64,000 nucleotides of DNA from Roseivirga ehrenbergii (GTDB taxonomy: Bacteria; Bacteroidota; Bacteroidia; Cytophagales; Cyclobacteriaceae), in the NCBI RefSeq assembly GCF_001593005.1, contig NZ_LQZQ01000001.1, positions 186,001 through 250,000 on the forward strand. Direction: 5' to 3'. Numbering within the stretch: position 1 is the first letter of the stretch; the number at the start of each line of letters is the position of its first letter. Below, in pieces: positions 1 to 8,775 of this stretch. Position numbers and translations under genes: made by a program. The notes below the pieces were generated by a model. That model worked only from the letters and a program-made list of their open reading frames with translations. It had not been told where the DNA came from and searched no databases.

Positions 1-817
1 CATTCAAATTTTCATTTTTAGATAATACTATCTGATTTTCAAGCTTAAACCGATGATCTGGTTTACTGAATCCTAAAAATCCAAAAGCAGATAAATCGTT
101 GGCTTCAGTATCAAGGTTGTCTATTGATAGTATTTTCTTTTTAGGTGCGTAATGGCTTTTAAGCATTCCTGGCGCTTGAGGTTGAGAAGAAGAGTGCGAA
201 TTTACTTCCACCTTACCAATCACCTGTTCAATTTCTTCAATTGAGATTCCGCCCAAACGGAGAACTTTTGGCAACTTATCCTCAAAGCTCACAATAGTAG
301 ATTCCACTCCAACGCCACATTCTCCACCATCTAATATATACTCAATTTTATCTCCCAATTGCTGTTGCACATGCTGGGCAGAAGTTGGACTGATGTAGCC
401 AAAAGGATTGGCGCTAGGAGCAGCCAAAGGGAAACCTAGGCCTTTCAATAATTCTCTAGTGAGCTCGTGGCGCGGCATCCTAACCGCCACGGTGTCTAAC
501 CCAGCCGTTACCAAATCCGAAATTATTGCTTTCTTTTTTAGCAGAACTGTAAGCGGCCCAGGCCAAAATGCATTCGTTAATTGAACTGCCTTTTCTGGCA
601 ATTCTTCAGTGAATTCGCTTAACCTTTCAAAGCTGTCTACATGAACTATAAGCGGATCGAATGTAGGTCTGTTCTTGGTTTTGAAGATTTTAGTTACAGC
701 ATCAATATTAAAAGCATTCCCAGCCAAACCGTAAACAGTTTCTGTAGGAATAGCCACTAAATTTCCTTGTTCTAAAATAGCTTTGGCTGCACTAATATCG
801 ACACCAATGATTGCCAC
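1..817 (-). CDS. L-threonylcarbamoyladenylate synthase, Sua5/YrdC type (C-terminus cut by window edge)
   Basis: The enzyme makes threonylcarbamoyl-AMP from threonine, bicarbonate and ATP, the first step of t6A formation on ANN-decoding tRNAs in the cytoplasm. The 272 visible codons run off the left edge. Near the N-terminus is the family motif PTETVYGLAGNA (about residues 24-35), followed by KTKNRP and by APSAN-type and GGxxxxxxxSTI-type segments. A region after about residue 215 (with PGMLKSHYAPKK) looks like the linker and start of the Sua5 domain, so this is the long Sua5 form rather than a lone YrdC. The only start in reach is GTG at 817. It overlaps the TAG stop of the upstream TPR gene by one base (TAGTG), so translational coupling is likely. 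The family assignment is firm; the C-terminal end is not visible. Confidence 0.9.
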   Translation of the reverse strand, partial: MAIIGVDISAAKAILEQGNLVAIPTETVYGLAGNAFNIDAVTKIFKTKNRPTFDPLIVHVDSFERLSEFTEELPEKAVQLTNAFWPGPLTVLLKKKAIISDLVTAGLDTVAVRMPRHELTRELLKGLGFPLAAPSANPFGYISPTSAQHVQQQLGDKIEYILDGGECGVGVESTIVSFEDKLPKVLRLGGISIEEIEQVIGKVEVNSHSSSQPQAPGMLKSHYAPKKKILSIDNLDTEANDLSAFGFLGFSKPDHRFKLENQIVLSKNENLN

Positions 818-1533
818 TACTGCATACAGTTTTGGCTGATGGCTTCTGATGCTCCTTCAAAATTTAAGGATTCAGAGGTTGATAAATAACTACAACCATC
901 GGCCCTATTTTCAAGAGCCAATTCGGCAAGACCCAACCAATAATAAGCTTCGCCATATTGAGGATTCAACTCAATAGCCTTTTTGAAATCATAGATGGCA
1001 TCATCAGAATTATTAATTCTAAGTTCAGCTTTCCCTTTATTCAAATAAACCAACGGATTATTGGCATCAAATCTTAAAGCAAATTCAAAATCGAAAAGCG
1101 CACGATCGAATTCCCCATACTTAAAAAGAATTGCTCCTCGGTTTATGTATAAATCTGCAACATTGGGTTGAAGTAAAATCGCTCGGTCTAAATCTAGCAT
1201 TGCTCCTTGGTCATCAGATAGCAAGCGCCTTGTATTCGACCTGTTATAATAGGCTCTATAATCTGTGCTATCTACTCTTATGGCTTGGCCAAATGTAATT
1301 GCTGATTCGTCTAACTCATTAATTCTTAGCAAGGCTACTCCTTTGGCATTAAGGGCAGTGTAATTATTGCTGTTTTTCTCAAGTGCTTTGTTGAATAATT
1401 TTATGGCTTCGGCATAAGATTCTTGCCCCATTAAATTTCTTCCCTCTTCTACTAACTGCTCTTCGCTTTTTCCGCAAGAAGACAGAGCAAGTAAAAAAGA
1501 CAAACAGATAACTCCCTTAAGTATAGATTTCAT
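817..1533 (-). CDS. TPR-repeat lipoprotein
   Basis: A 238-residue protein with a lipoprotein signal peptide: basic start, hydrophobic core, lipobox LSSC with the lipidated Cys at position 20. After that comes a row of about five to six tetratricopeptide repeats covering residues 25-215 (signatures such as ALNAKGVALLRINELDES and AYYNRSNTRRLL). It is probably anchored in the envelope and serves as a protein-protein scaffold; the partner is unknown. It sits first in an operon with the Sua5 gene, with a good promoter just upstream (1551-1579). Nothing links TPR function to t6A synthesis, so the pairing may only be transcriptional. Confidence 0.85.
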   Translation of the reverse strand: MKSILKGVICLSFLLALSSCGKSEEQLVEEGRNLMGQESYAEAIKLFNKALEKNSNNYTALNAKGVALLRINELDESAITFGQAIRVDSTDYRAYYNRSNTRRLLSDDQGAMLDLDRAILLQPNVADLYINRGAILFKYGEFDRALFDFEFALRFDANNPLVYLNKGKAELRINNSDDAIYDFKKAIELNPQYGEAYYWLGLAELALENRADGCSYLSTSESLNFEGASEAISQNCMQ

Positions 1534-1550
1534 GATTGTAATTTAGGCTG

Positions 1551-1579
1551 CAAAGATACGATCCACAGGTTGTTTCCAA
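1551..1579 (-). promoter_or_regulatory. Bacteroidota-type promoter for the TPR lipoprotein-sua5 operon
   Basis: On the minus strand the sequence reads TTG, 18 bases, TATCTTTG, an exact match to the Bacteroidota sigma-70 pattern (TTG at -33, TAnnTTTG at -7). It ends about 18 bases before the ATG at 1533. Confidence 0.7.
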
Positions 1580-1585
1580 AATGAA

Positions 1586-4426
1586 TTATTCCCTAGAATA
1601 TATCACCTTCTGAACTTTGATTTCGCCCTGATATTCAATACGAATCAAATAGATACCGGGAGGAACTGGACTATTCTTAACGTCTGTTCCATCCCAAAAA
1701 ATTTCGTTCTCACCTTGAAAGCCTAGCCCTAAAGCAATTGTTTTCACCAGCTTTCCATCAGTGTTGTAAACCCTGGCCCTTACCATATCGGTTTCGGGCA
1801 ATGTATAGTTTATAGCAATATCGTCTGTAAACGGATTTGGATAAGCATTTTCGACCATCAAACCACTACCGCTCTGTATAGCAGGCTCTGGAACAACTCC
1901 GTTAATTTGGCTTTGGTATATCCCATTTCCGTGCGTTGCGGCCACAATTCTTCCATCCGACCTACGGTAATCAAGCATATTTACAGGTGCATTTCCTATG
2001 GACTGTTCACCTTCTTGTAACCAAATAGTGCTTTCACCATTTAAGGCGGTGGTGCTAAAAACCCCCACACTGGTGGCTAAATAATACTCTGTTACCCCAT
2101 CGTTTTTCGGAACAATTTCTGCCCAGCGTACCGATGGGCCTCCTCCTAATCCAGAGGGGGATTCTTCTAAGTTCCCAGAAATGTCTTCAAATGTTGCGCC
2201 TCCATCTACCGACCTAAAAACACTTTTTACTTGGTAATTCGAGAACACTACCACGATTTCATTGGCGTTGGTTGGGTTTACCACTATAGAATTAACATAA
2301 GCACCCGAAGGAAAAATATTTGAAGTTCTTTCACTTACCGTATAGCCATTAGAGTTCGCAAAATCCATTCTGAATACCTGTCCTACGGATGTTCCATAAT
2401 AGAGAATATTCTCTTGGTCAGAAGAGGTTTCGATGGCAGAAATGGAACCAGAAGCAATCTTTGTTATTTCCAGCCTTTCCCAGTTTACATCAGTTTTGGT
2501 TTGTTCACCTGAAGGAATTTGACTTAAATTTCTGTTTCTCCATAAATAATTACCTCCTGCAAAAAACATCCTGTTTCCATTATTCCGATCGAGCACATAA
2601 GGGTTGATAAAAAGAATAGGTTGAGAAGGGTCAGCTCCAGCACCTGAAGGGTCTACGCGAGCAAAAGAAGAAAGTGAGTAATTACGGTTTAGCGTAAGCC
2701 TATACACCTGCCCATTTTGAAAAGAAGTGTAATAGTTAATCCCAAATCTGGTAGACGCAGTAAAGCCACCATCTCCCCCAATCAATCTTACGCCATTATT
2801 ATTTGTACCAATGGTTGAAAGAATACTGCCATTGTCTTGTAAGCCTCCAAACGCAAAGTTATCGGCTGGAGATTGACTCATAGTTATCGTGTAATATTGC
2901 GTAGTGATATAACCATTGTTGAGCGACTCATAGACAACAGGACTGGCCAAATTGTTAGTTGTTTTAAAAAGCCCACCATCGTTGGCTGAAATCATCACAT
3001 TTGGGTTAGAAGGAAGGAAGACCAAATCATGTTGGTCGGGGTGATGATTTGGGTAACTGCTATTTCCTTCCACATCTGGGTTATATCCACCTATCCAAGT
3101 AACATTTGCTTTGGTAGAGAAACCATCGGTAGATCTATAAATGTTAGTGCCACCAATAAAAACAGTATTTTCATCTGCTGGGTGTACTCGCACAAATAAA
3201 TCATAAGAGCTTTGAGAGTCGAATGACTCTATTTCTTCATCCGTGCCATCGGGTAAATTCACAGACCTATCGTCAATAGCGCCAGTAGCATTGTTATATT
3301 TTAACAGCTTGTGGCCTTGCCCTGTATCGGAAAGGAAGTAAACGATATTCGGATTACTCAATGAGGCTCCTATTTCTGTACGTCTATATGCCAAGTTTGA
3401 ATGAACCACAATCCTCGTCCAGTTCACCCCATCATCAGATTTATAAATTCCCGCAAGCGGAGAAAAAGCACTGGCTGTATTTGTAGAACGGCTTAATGAA
3501 GCGTAAAAAACTCCATTGGCAGCTCTATACACTTCGGTATAAAAAATGGCTGGAACATCATTCAAATCAACATTATTCCCCACTTCATACAGCGAATTTC
3601 CCAAAACCGTAGCCCAAGTTTGGCCACCATCGGCTGAGTGTACGATTCCTCCATAAATGGCAGCAATAATTTCATCATTAGCACTATTTGGGTTTAAGGT
3701 GATGTCCCAAACATACATAAAAGGAGAGTTGAATTTTTCTGGATTATTCACTTGGGTGGAAGGCAAAGGCTGCCAATTAAGTCCTCCATCGGTAGATTTA
3801 TAAATTCCATCTCCGCGAAATGGTGCTCCCGGTGAACGCGTTGAATTCCCCACTAATTCGCCCGTACCATAATACCAGACATTCTCCTTTCCTGGCCGGG
3901 TATCTTGAACAATGCAGGTTACACTGTGCAACTGATCAGATTTAGTAGTTTTTGTCCAGCTTTGGCCGCCATTGGTAGATCGCCAAACGCCTCCGGAAAC
4001 TCCTGCGGCCAAAATTATATTTTCATTAGTAACATCTATGGCTACAGCTCTTGTCCTTCCACCTATGTTATTAGGACCTAGAGAATTCCATGTAAGCAAG
4101 CTAGGGGCATTTTGAGAATTCGCTCCTGCCGCGCTCATTTTCAATCGGTTGAGATTGGCTTTCAGTTTAAAATCCTGAACAAATTCATTTTCCATTTCAC
4201 GCATATTGACTGGAATTTCATTTGTTTCTGGGTTAGCCAGCATCTGATGAATATATTCACTTCTTTGCTGTACGTTTTCTCTTGAAAAGAATTCTGCTCG
4301 AGCCGTGGGAGGCTCTACCGTTATCTCCTTATCGTTCGACTTTGGAACAAACACGAACACCAAGGCCACAAGAGACCAGAGTACGACAAGACTCAGAATT
4401 AAAGTGGATTTTTTGCTAAACTTCAT
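1586..4426 (-). CDS. secreted BNR/sortilin-like repeat protein with T9SS sorting domain
   Basis: The reading frame extends to a TTG at 4450, but ATG at 4426 is preferred because the signal peptide/anchor (KKSTLILSLVVLWSLVALVFV) follows it directly; this gives 946 residues. The body holds repeated Asp-box/BNR motifs of the SxDGGxxW type (for example RSTNGGQSW, KSTDGGLNW, HSADGGQTW, RSVDGGATF), as in sialidase and VPS10/sortilin beta-propellers. The C-terminus has a type A T9SS sorting domain (AYPNPFTDDI, then a VYNTDGKLV strand and a GIYLIRI strand), so export through the type IX system and surface attachment or release are expected. The catalytic residues of a true sialidase were not recognised. 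The role is unknown; binding or a structural role is as likely as hydrolysis. Confidence 0.8.
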   Translation of the reverse strand: MKFSKKSTLILSLVVLWSLVALVFVFVPKSNDKEITVEPPTARAEFFSRENVQQRSEYIHQMLANPETNEIPVNMREMENEFVQDFKLKANLNRLKMSAAGANSQNAPSLLTWNSLGPNNIGGRTRAVAIDVTNENIILAAGVSGGVWRSTNGGQSWTKTTKSDQLHSVTCIVQDTRPGKENVWYYGTGELVGNSTRSPGAPFRGDGIYKSTDGGLNWQPLPSTQVNNPEKFNSPFMYVWDITLNPNSANDEIIAAIYGGIVHSADGGQTWATVLGNSLYEVGNNVDLNDVPAIFYTEVYRAANGVFYASLSRSTNTASAFSPLAGIYKSDDGVNWTRIVVHSNLAYRRTEIGASLSNPNIVYFLSDTGQGHKLLKYNNATGAIDDRSVNLPDGTDEEIESFDSQSSYDLFVRVHPADENTVFIGGTNIYRSTDGFSTKANVTWIGGYNPDVEGNSSYPNHHPDQHDLVFLPSNPNVMISANDGGLFKTTNNLASPVVYESLNNGYITTQYYTITMSQSPADNFAFGGLQDNGSILSTIGTNNNGVRLIGGDGGFTASTRFGINYYTSFQNGQVYRLTLNRNYSLSSFARVDPSGAGADPSQPILFINPYVLDRNNGNRMFFAGGNYLWRNRNLSQIPSGEQTKTDVNWERLEITKIASGSISAIETSSDQENILYYGTSVGQVFRMDFANSNGYTVSERTSNIFPSGAYVNSIVVNPTNANEIVVVFSNYQVKSVFRSVDGGATFEDISGNLEESPSGLGGGPSVRWAEIVPKNDGVTEYYLATSVGVFSTTALNGESTIWLQEGEQSIGNAPVNMLDYRRSDGRIVAATHGNGIYQSQINGVVPEPAIQSGSGLMVENAYPNPFTDDIAINYTLPETDMVRARVYNTDGKLVKTIALGLGFQGENEIFWDGTDVKNSPVPPGIYLIRIEYQGEIKVQKVIYSRE

Positions 4427-4482
4427 CAAAGATAAATATAGGGCACTCAAGCAATTTTATTGCATAGGAGTATGATTTTCAA

Positions 4483-5037
4483 CTAAATAAATTGCTTTGT
4501 TTTGGCATAGATACGCATTAAAGAAGGCTCGTGACTTATTTTTTCCTTCAGGTTACTGAAATGAATCCACTTTAAGTCGTTTGATTCGTGATTCAATTGT
4601 GGAACCGCCCTTTCTGGCGCTACAAGCAAAAACCGAACATCATAATGCTCATGTTCAGGCACTTCCTTCCTTTCAGGAATGGTATGAATGTCCAAATCAA
4701 ATATTTGGTTTGAAGCGAAAACGAAACCTGAAATACCAGTTTCCTCCTCAGCTTCTTTTAAGGCCACTGCCCTCACGTTTTCATCGCCATCGGCATGACC
4801 ACCCGGTTGCAGCCATTTGTTTAATTTGGCGTGATGTAGCAACAATATGGAATCTCGCTTCTGATTCAGAATCCAGGCAGAGGCCGTTATATGCCCCATC
4901 AATAGAGACCTTTCAAAGCAATTTTCATAATTACTAAGCAGGTTTTCAAACCTAGGTTTGAAAGCCTGCTCTTCTTTATATTCAGATTGGTATTCCTTAA
5001 TTTCTGTAAGGAGTTTTTCTCTTAAATTAAACTCCAT
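4483..5037 (-). CDS. NUDIX hydrolase
   Basis: A 184-residue cytosolic protein with a Nudix box at about residues 80-102: GHADGDE, seven residues, KEAEEETGI. It fits Gx5Ex7REUxEExGU except that the usual Arg is Lys. The family hydrolyses nucleoside diphosphates linked to another group, using Mg2+ held by the box glutamates. The residues after the box do not point to one substrate. The N-terminal 45 residues are helical and precede the domain. It overlaps the upstream gene by 11 bases and ATG at 5037 is the natural start. Substrate unknown. Confidence 0.85.
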   Translation of the reverse strand: MEFNLREKLLTEIKEYQSEYKEEQAFKPRFENLLSNYENCFERSLLMGHITASAWILNQKRDSILLLHHAKLNKWLQPGGHADGDENVRAVALKEAEEETGISGFVFASNQIFDLDIHTIPERKEVPEHEHYDVRFLLVAPERAVPQLNHESNDLKWIHFSNLKEKISHEPSLMRIYAKTKQFI

Positions 5038-5395
5038 CCGAAATCACAATATTGGCTTTATTCAACTTCTTTTTCTCAAGCTTGCTCACAATCTCTCCGC
5101 CACCAGCATTGTCCATATCGCCTTTTCTAACCAAAACATAGTAAGGAATGGCGTCTAGTTTTTTGAAAGTAACTTGCCCCTTGTTATTGGTCAATTGCGC
5201 GGGCTGCACCGCATTTTTCTCAGCGTTATAATCTGCTTGAGTTTTATAGATTGTCACTTTAGCTCCCTCTACAATATTACCAAGCTCATCTAAGATTGTG
5301 ATTTTAAGTTTGGTGTTAAAAATTTGAGTTGGCTGCTCAGAAGGTGTAAATAAGCTTCCAAAAATCAATGTTAGGGTAATCAATACAGATTTCAT
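5027..5395 (-). CDS. small exported protein with a carboxypeptidase-regulatory-like (prealbumin) domain
   Basis: A TTG-started frame reaches 5434, but ATG at 5395 starts a clean signal peptide (MKSVLITLTLIFGSLFTP) and gives 122 residues. The mature part resembles a small Ig-like or transthyretin-like fold of the CNA-B/carboxypeptidase regulatory class: LKITILDELGNIVEGAKVTIY, then TNNKGQVTFKKL and YYVLVRKG. Such domains are common as short periplasmic proteins in Bacteroidota. It overlaps the NUDIX gene at its 3' end. Specific function unknown; the fold assignment is by pattern only. Confidence 0.65.
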   Translation of the reverse strand: MKSVLITLTLIFGSLFTPSEQPTQIFNTKLKITILDELGNIVEGAKVTIYKTQADYNAEKNAVQPAQLTNNKGQVTFKKLDAIPYYVLVRKGDMDNAGGGEIVSKLEKKKLNKANIVISDGV

Positions 5396-5405
5396 TCTTT
5401 TTAAA

Positions 5406-5999
5406 TTAGAGGTTTCGGTCAAACAATTTTTCAATAAACTCCTCGAAAGGTAAGGCCTCGGAATATAAACGATCTTGATAGATATTGGCCATCAATTTTA
5501 TATAACTGGGCTTTCGATCGATCATAACGTATTCGATAAGAATATTGCCATAAAGTTGGTTGTTTTTTTTTTCTTCCAGTTCTAAACCCTGCGGTTTCAA
5601 ATACCATTTCTCAATTATTTCTTCAAAAGACTCCCGATCAATGATTCTACGGTCGTTTTGTGCCAGTCTGTAATCGAACTCAAGTGTTTTCTCTTTCAAA
5701 TAATCGAATAAGTTTCTGAAGTCATCACTTGATATTTCATGGTCATAAGTAACCGCAAAACCGTTTGAATACTTGGTTTCTAGCAAGTGAAGATTGAGTT
5801 TTGCTACTATACCTTTCTTTTTCAGATGGTAAGCATTATAGATTTCAGTCAGTAATTCAGCCCTTTTATGGCTATCCACCCAAGCTAGAAAACTCTCAGA
5901 TTCTCGACTGGTTCTTTCCAATGTTTCATGGATTAACTCAGCCGGACCTTCGGCCTTCCCTTTAAAAATCTTATTATATATGTCGTCAAAAAAACTCAT
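5406..5999 (-). CDS. conserved hypothetical cytosolic protein
   Basis: A protein of about 197 residues, rich in charged helices, with no signal peptide or membrane segment; no family recognised. The frame begins TTG-ATG-ATG at 6005/6002/5999. MSFFDDIYNKIF from the last ATG is the most natural start, though 6002 is equally possible. The segment LELEEKKNNQLYGNILIEYVMIDRKPSYIKLMANIYQDR hints at an alpha/beta fold. The gene lies 9 bases after recQ and 10 bases before the next gene, so it is likely co-transcribed with recQ; a link to DNA repair is only positional. Confidence 0.6.
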   Translation of the reverse strand: MSFFDDIYNKIFKGKAEGPAELIHETLERTSRESESFLAWVDSHKRAELLTEIYNAYHLKKKGIVAKLNLHLLETKYSNGFAVTYDHEISSDDFRNLFDYLKEKTLEFDYRLAQNDRRIIDRESFEEIIEKWYLKPQGLELEEKKNNQLYGNILIEYVMIDRKPSYIKLMANIYQDRLYSEALPFEEFIEKLFDRNL

Positions 6000-6008
6000 C
6001 ATCAATAT

Positions 6009-7943
6009 TTATGTATTCTTCCTGCCCTTTTCTAGCTTCCCAAATTCGTCAAACTTCAAAACTCCATGATCGACCAGTTCAGCTACAAGCGTTGTCAATA
6101 CATTTTTGTTTTCAGGCGCTATAGCATTCACCAAACCATTAACATCAAATTCGGTAGATTGGTCTAATAGAGAGAAAATTTGTGTTTCGTATTTGGCTCT
6201 CAATTTTAGTTCTTCAGCCTTTCTTTTATTCTGAACGCAATTGTCGCAGACCAAGCAAGGATCATAATTCACCTCACCAAAATACTCAAGTAACTGTTGC
6301 GTTCGACAGCGTTCTTCATTGTGTAAATAAGCAATGACCGATTCCATTTTAGCCGTGATCAACTTGCGCCTGCTTTCAATCTGATGATTATCAATCGACA
6401 ACTTATCGGCTGGATATTTTGGCATCAAAAACGACAACTGAGGCTGATCCTTTTGAGGAATATATTCCAGCACCTCGCGCTCATGAAGGTGTTTCAGCAT
6501 TTTTCGGCAAGCATCTACTGTAAGTCCTAAATTGGCCGCTAGATTATTCTCTTGAATAATGATCAGGTTGTTATAAACTTCTCCACCGTAAAGTCGAAGA
6601 ATGGCTTTGATTAGCGGGTCAAACTGGGCGTTGGCAATCTGAAACTCATACATGAGTTTTTGGTTCAACCCAAACATCAATCGTGAAGGCTGATAAAAAG
6701 ACTCACTCAATAAAATCGCTCCTTGAGACTCCAATACTTTAATGCCATTGAAAATCTCCATCGGGTGTCGATCGAAGTTTTTGGAAAAGGTTTGGAAATC
6801 GAAATCGAAGCTGTCTTGTGGATGGCTGCCATTGGCCAACTGATAATAGTTGCCCAACATTTGATATACCTCTCGGATCAATTTCACATCGGGTAATGAA
6901 TTCTTCGTTTTCTTTCGTAGTTCTTCGATGTCCTTCTGGTGGCATATAATTACCGCATACGCTTTCTTCTCATCACGACCAGCCCTTCCTGCCTCTTGGT
7001 AATAGGCCTCTAGGTTTCCTGGCAAATCCATGTGAACCACTAACCGAACATCTGGTTTGTCAATTCCCATTCCAAAGGCATTGGTAGAAACAATGACTTG
7101 CGTACGGTTATGAATCCAGTTTTCTTGCTTCAAGCTTCGTTCCTCATGCGTTAAGCCGGCATGATAAAAATCAGCACTGATGTGGCTTCTTTGCAGCATT
7201 AGCGCCAATTCTTTGGCGTGTCTTCGGGTGCTTACATACACCACCGCAGATCCACGCACTCGATTCAGTACTTCTAAAAGTTTTCTTTCCTTATGTTCTT
7301 CAAACCGAACTGAATAAGAAAGATTGGCTCTGGCAAAACTCTTGGTGAAGACCTTCTTATTTCGGAATTCAAGTTTTTCCTGAATATCAGCTTTTACCTT
7401 TTCAGTTGCGGTTGCAGTCAAAGCCATAATTGGCGTTTCTGGCAGCAACTCACGTATGGCAGCTATTTCTAAGTAAGCTGGGCGGAAATCATAGCCCCAT
7501 TGTGAAATACAATGTGCTTCGTCTACGGCAATTAAATTAACACCACGAGTATCGCGAACAATCTTGATCCGTTCTTGAAAAAGCTCGGTTTTCAACCTTT
7601 CGGGAGAAACATAAAGAAATTTGATATCGGCATTGACACAATTATCTAGCGCAAAATCGATCTCGCGCTTGGACATTCCCGCATGAAGGGATTCGGCCGT
7701 AATACCCCGCCTTTTCAACTGATACACTTGATCTTTCATCAAGGCGATGAGGGGAGAAATGACGACACAAAGTCCATCATTCACTAAGGCAGGAACCTGA
7801 AAGCAAATAGATTTACCTCCGCCCGTAGGTAACAAAGCAAGCACATCGTTGCCTTCCAGCGAAGCATTAATAATATCTTCCTGCAAAGGCCTAAAGGCAT
7901 TATAGCCCCAGTATTTTTTTAGAATGTTTAGCCCTTGGTTCAT
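6009..7943 (-). CDS. recQ: ATP-dependent DNA helicase RecQ
   Basis: A 644-residue 3'-5' superfamily 2 helicase that unwinds recombination and fork intermediates. Visible motifs: Walker A TGGGKS (residues 40-45), DEAH (141-144) within DEAHCISQWGYDFRP, motif III TATAT, motif VI QEAGRAGRDEKKA. The zinc-binding region has Cys in EERCRTQ and in CLVCDNC near residues 545-570, followed by a short winged-helix-like tail. No HRDC domain is evident after it, so this is a shorter member than E. coli RecQ with its 609-residue RecQ-RQC-HRDC layout. ATG at 7943 is clear. Confidence 0.95.
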   Translation of the reverse strand: MNQGLNILKKYWGYNAFRPLQEDIINASLEGNDVLALLPTGGGKSICFQVPALVNDGLCVVISPLIALMKDQVYQLKRRGITAESLHAGMSKREIDFALDNCVNADIKFLYVSPERLKTELFQERIKIVRDTRGVNLIAVDEAHCISQWGYDFRPAYLEIAAIRELLPETPIMALTATATEKVKADIQEKLEFRNKKVFTKSFARANLSYSVRFEEHKERKLLEVLNRVRGSAVVYVSTRRHAKELALMLQRSHISADFYHAGLTHEERSLKQENWIHNRTQVIVSTNAFGMGIDKPDVRLVVHMDLPGNLEAYYQEAGRAGRDEKKAYAVIICHQKDIEELRKKTKNSLPDVKLIREVYQMLGNYYQLANGSHPQDSFDFDFQTFSKNFDRHPMEIFNGIKVLESQGAILLSESFYQPSRLMFGLNQKLMYEFQIANAQFDPLIKAILRLYGGEVYNNLIIIQENNLAANLGLTVDACRKMLKHLHEREVLEYIPQKDQPQLSFLMPKYPADKLSIDNHQIESRRKLITAKMESVIAYLHNEERCRTQQLLEYFGEVNYDPCLVCDNCVQNKRKAEELKLRAKYETQIFSLLDQSTEFDVNGLVNAIAPENKNVLTTLVAELVDHGVLKFDEFGKLEKGRKNT

Positions 7944-7992
7944 TAAGAGTGAAGATAAAGATTAATTTGAACGAGACCTGTTTAGTTTCATT

Positions 7993-8775
7993 CTACCACA
8001 CAATCTTTTCTTTATTCAGAAAAGCAGCAATTCCCTTTTGGCAGTCTTCCGAGGCTCGGGCTTTCGCGTTCATTTCGGCAGCATAACTTAGGCCTTCTTC
8101 CACATCCATACTTTGTACAGCCGCAATCATTTGCTTGGTGAAAGCCATAGACTGACCTGAGTTCTTCTGAACCAACATTTGAGCAAAATTGGCCACTTCC
8201 ATATCCAAATCAATGGCTTCCACTACGGTGTTTACCAAACCCATGGATTCGGCCAGTTCGGCTGGAATTAACTCTCCGGTAAGCAATAGTGATTTCGCCT
8301 TTCCTTCTCCTATTTTTCGAAGCAAAAAGACCTTTACAATGGCTGGGATAAAACCAATCCGCACCTCGGTATAACCAAATTTGGCTTCGGGTACAGTGAA
8401 TGAAAAATCGCAAACCGTAGCCAAACCGCAACCGCCAGCAATGGCATGCCCTTGAATTTTGGCAATCACCACTTTGGGATGCTGATAGATTTGCAGAAAA
8501 AGCTCTTTCAAGTGATTTGAATCGGCTAAGTTTTCTTCGAAAGTGTTATTCTGAAGTTGTTGTAAATAAGCCAAGTCGGCACCCGCGCAAAAGGAATCAC
8601 CAGCGGCATCCAATACAATGACCTTGGCGTTTTCATCCTCTTCTGCTTGAGTAAATGCCTGCTTGAGTTGTGTTACCATTTCGGCATTTAAGGCATTTCT
8701 TTTTTCGGGACGGTTGAGGGTAATGGTGGCAACGCGGTTGGCCACTTGGTATTTCACTAAAGTCATTTCTTCCAT
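7993..8775 (-). CDS. enoyl-CoA hydratase/isomerase family protein
   Basis: A 260-residue crotonase-fold protein. The oxyanion-hole segments are CAGADL (about residue 63) and AIAGGCGLATVCDF (about 113-126). The acidic residue in GYTEVRIGF (about 139) matches one catalytic Glu position. The family hydrates or isomerises acyl-CoA double bonds. The sequence resembles methylglutaconyl-CoA hydratases and general short-chain hydratases, but the exact substrate cannot be read. It overlaps the 3' end of comEC by 13 bases. ATG at 8775 (MEEMTLVKY) is used, though the Met at residue 4 would also serve. It is far from the paa genes in this window. Confidence 0.85.
   Translation of the reverse strand: MEEMTLVKYQVANRVATITLNRPEKRNALNAEMVTQLKQAFTQAEEDENAKVIVLDAAGDSFCAGADLAYLQQLQNNTFEENLADSNHLKELFLQIYQHPKVVIAKIQGHAIAGGCGLATVCDFSFTVPEAKFGYTEVRIGFIPAIVKVFLLRKIGEGKAKSLLLTGELIPAELAESMGLVNTVVEAIDLDMEVANFAQMLVQKNSGQSMAFTKQMIAAVQSMDVEEGLSYAAEMNAKARASEDCQKGIAAFLNKEKIVW

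Noticed and set aside
4581-5158. Plus-strand ORFs opposite the NUDIX and prealbumin-like genes
   Set aside because: They are antisense shadows of well-supported minus-strand genes and show no protein-like composition.
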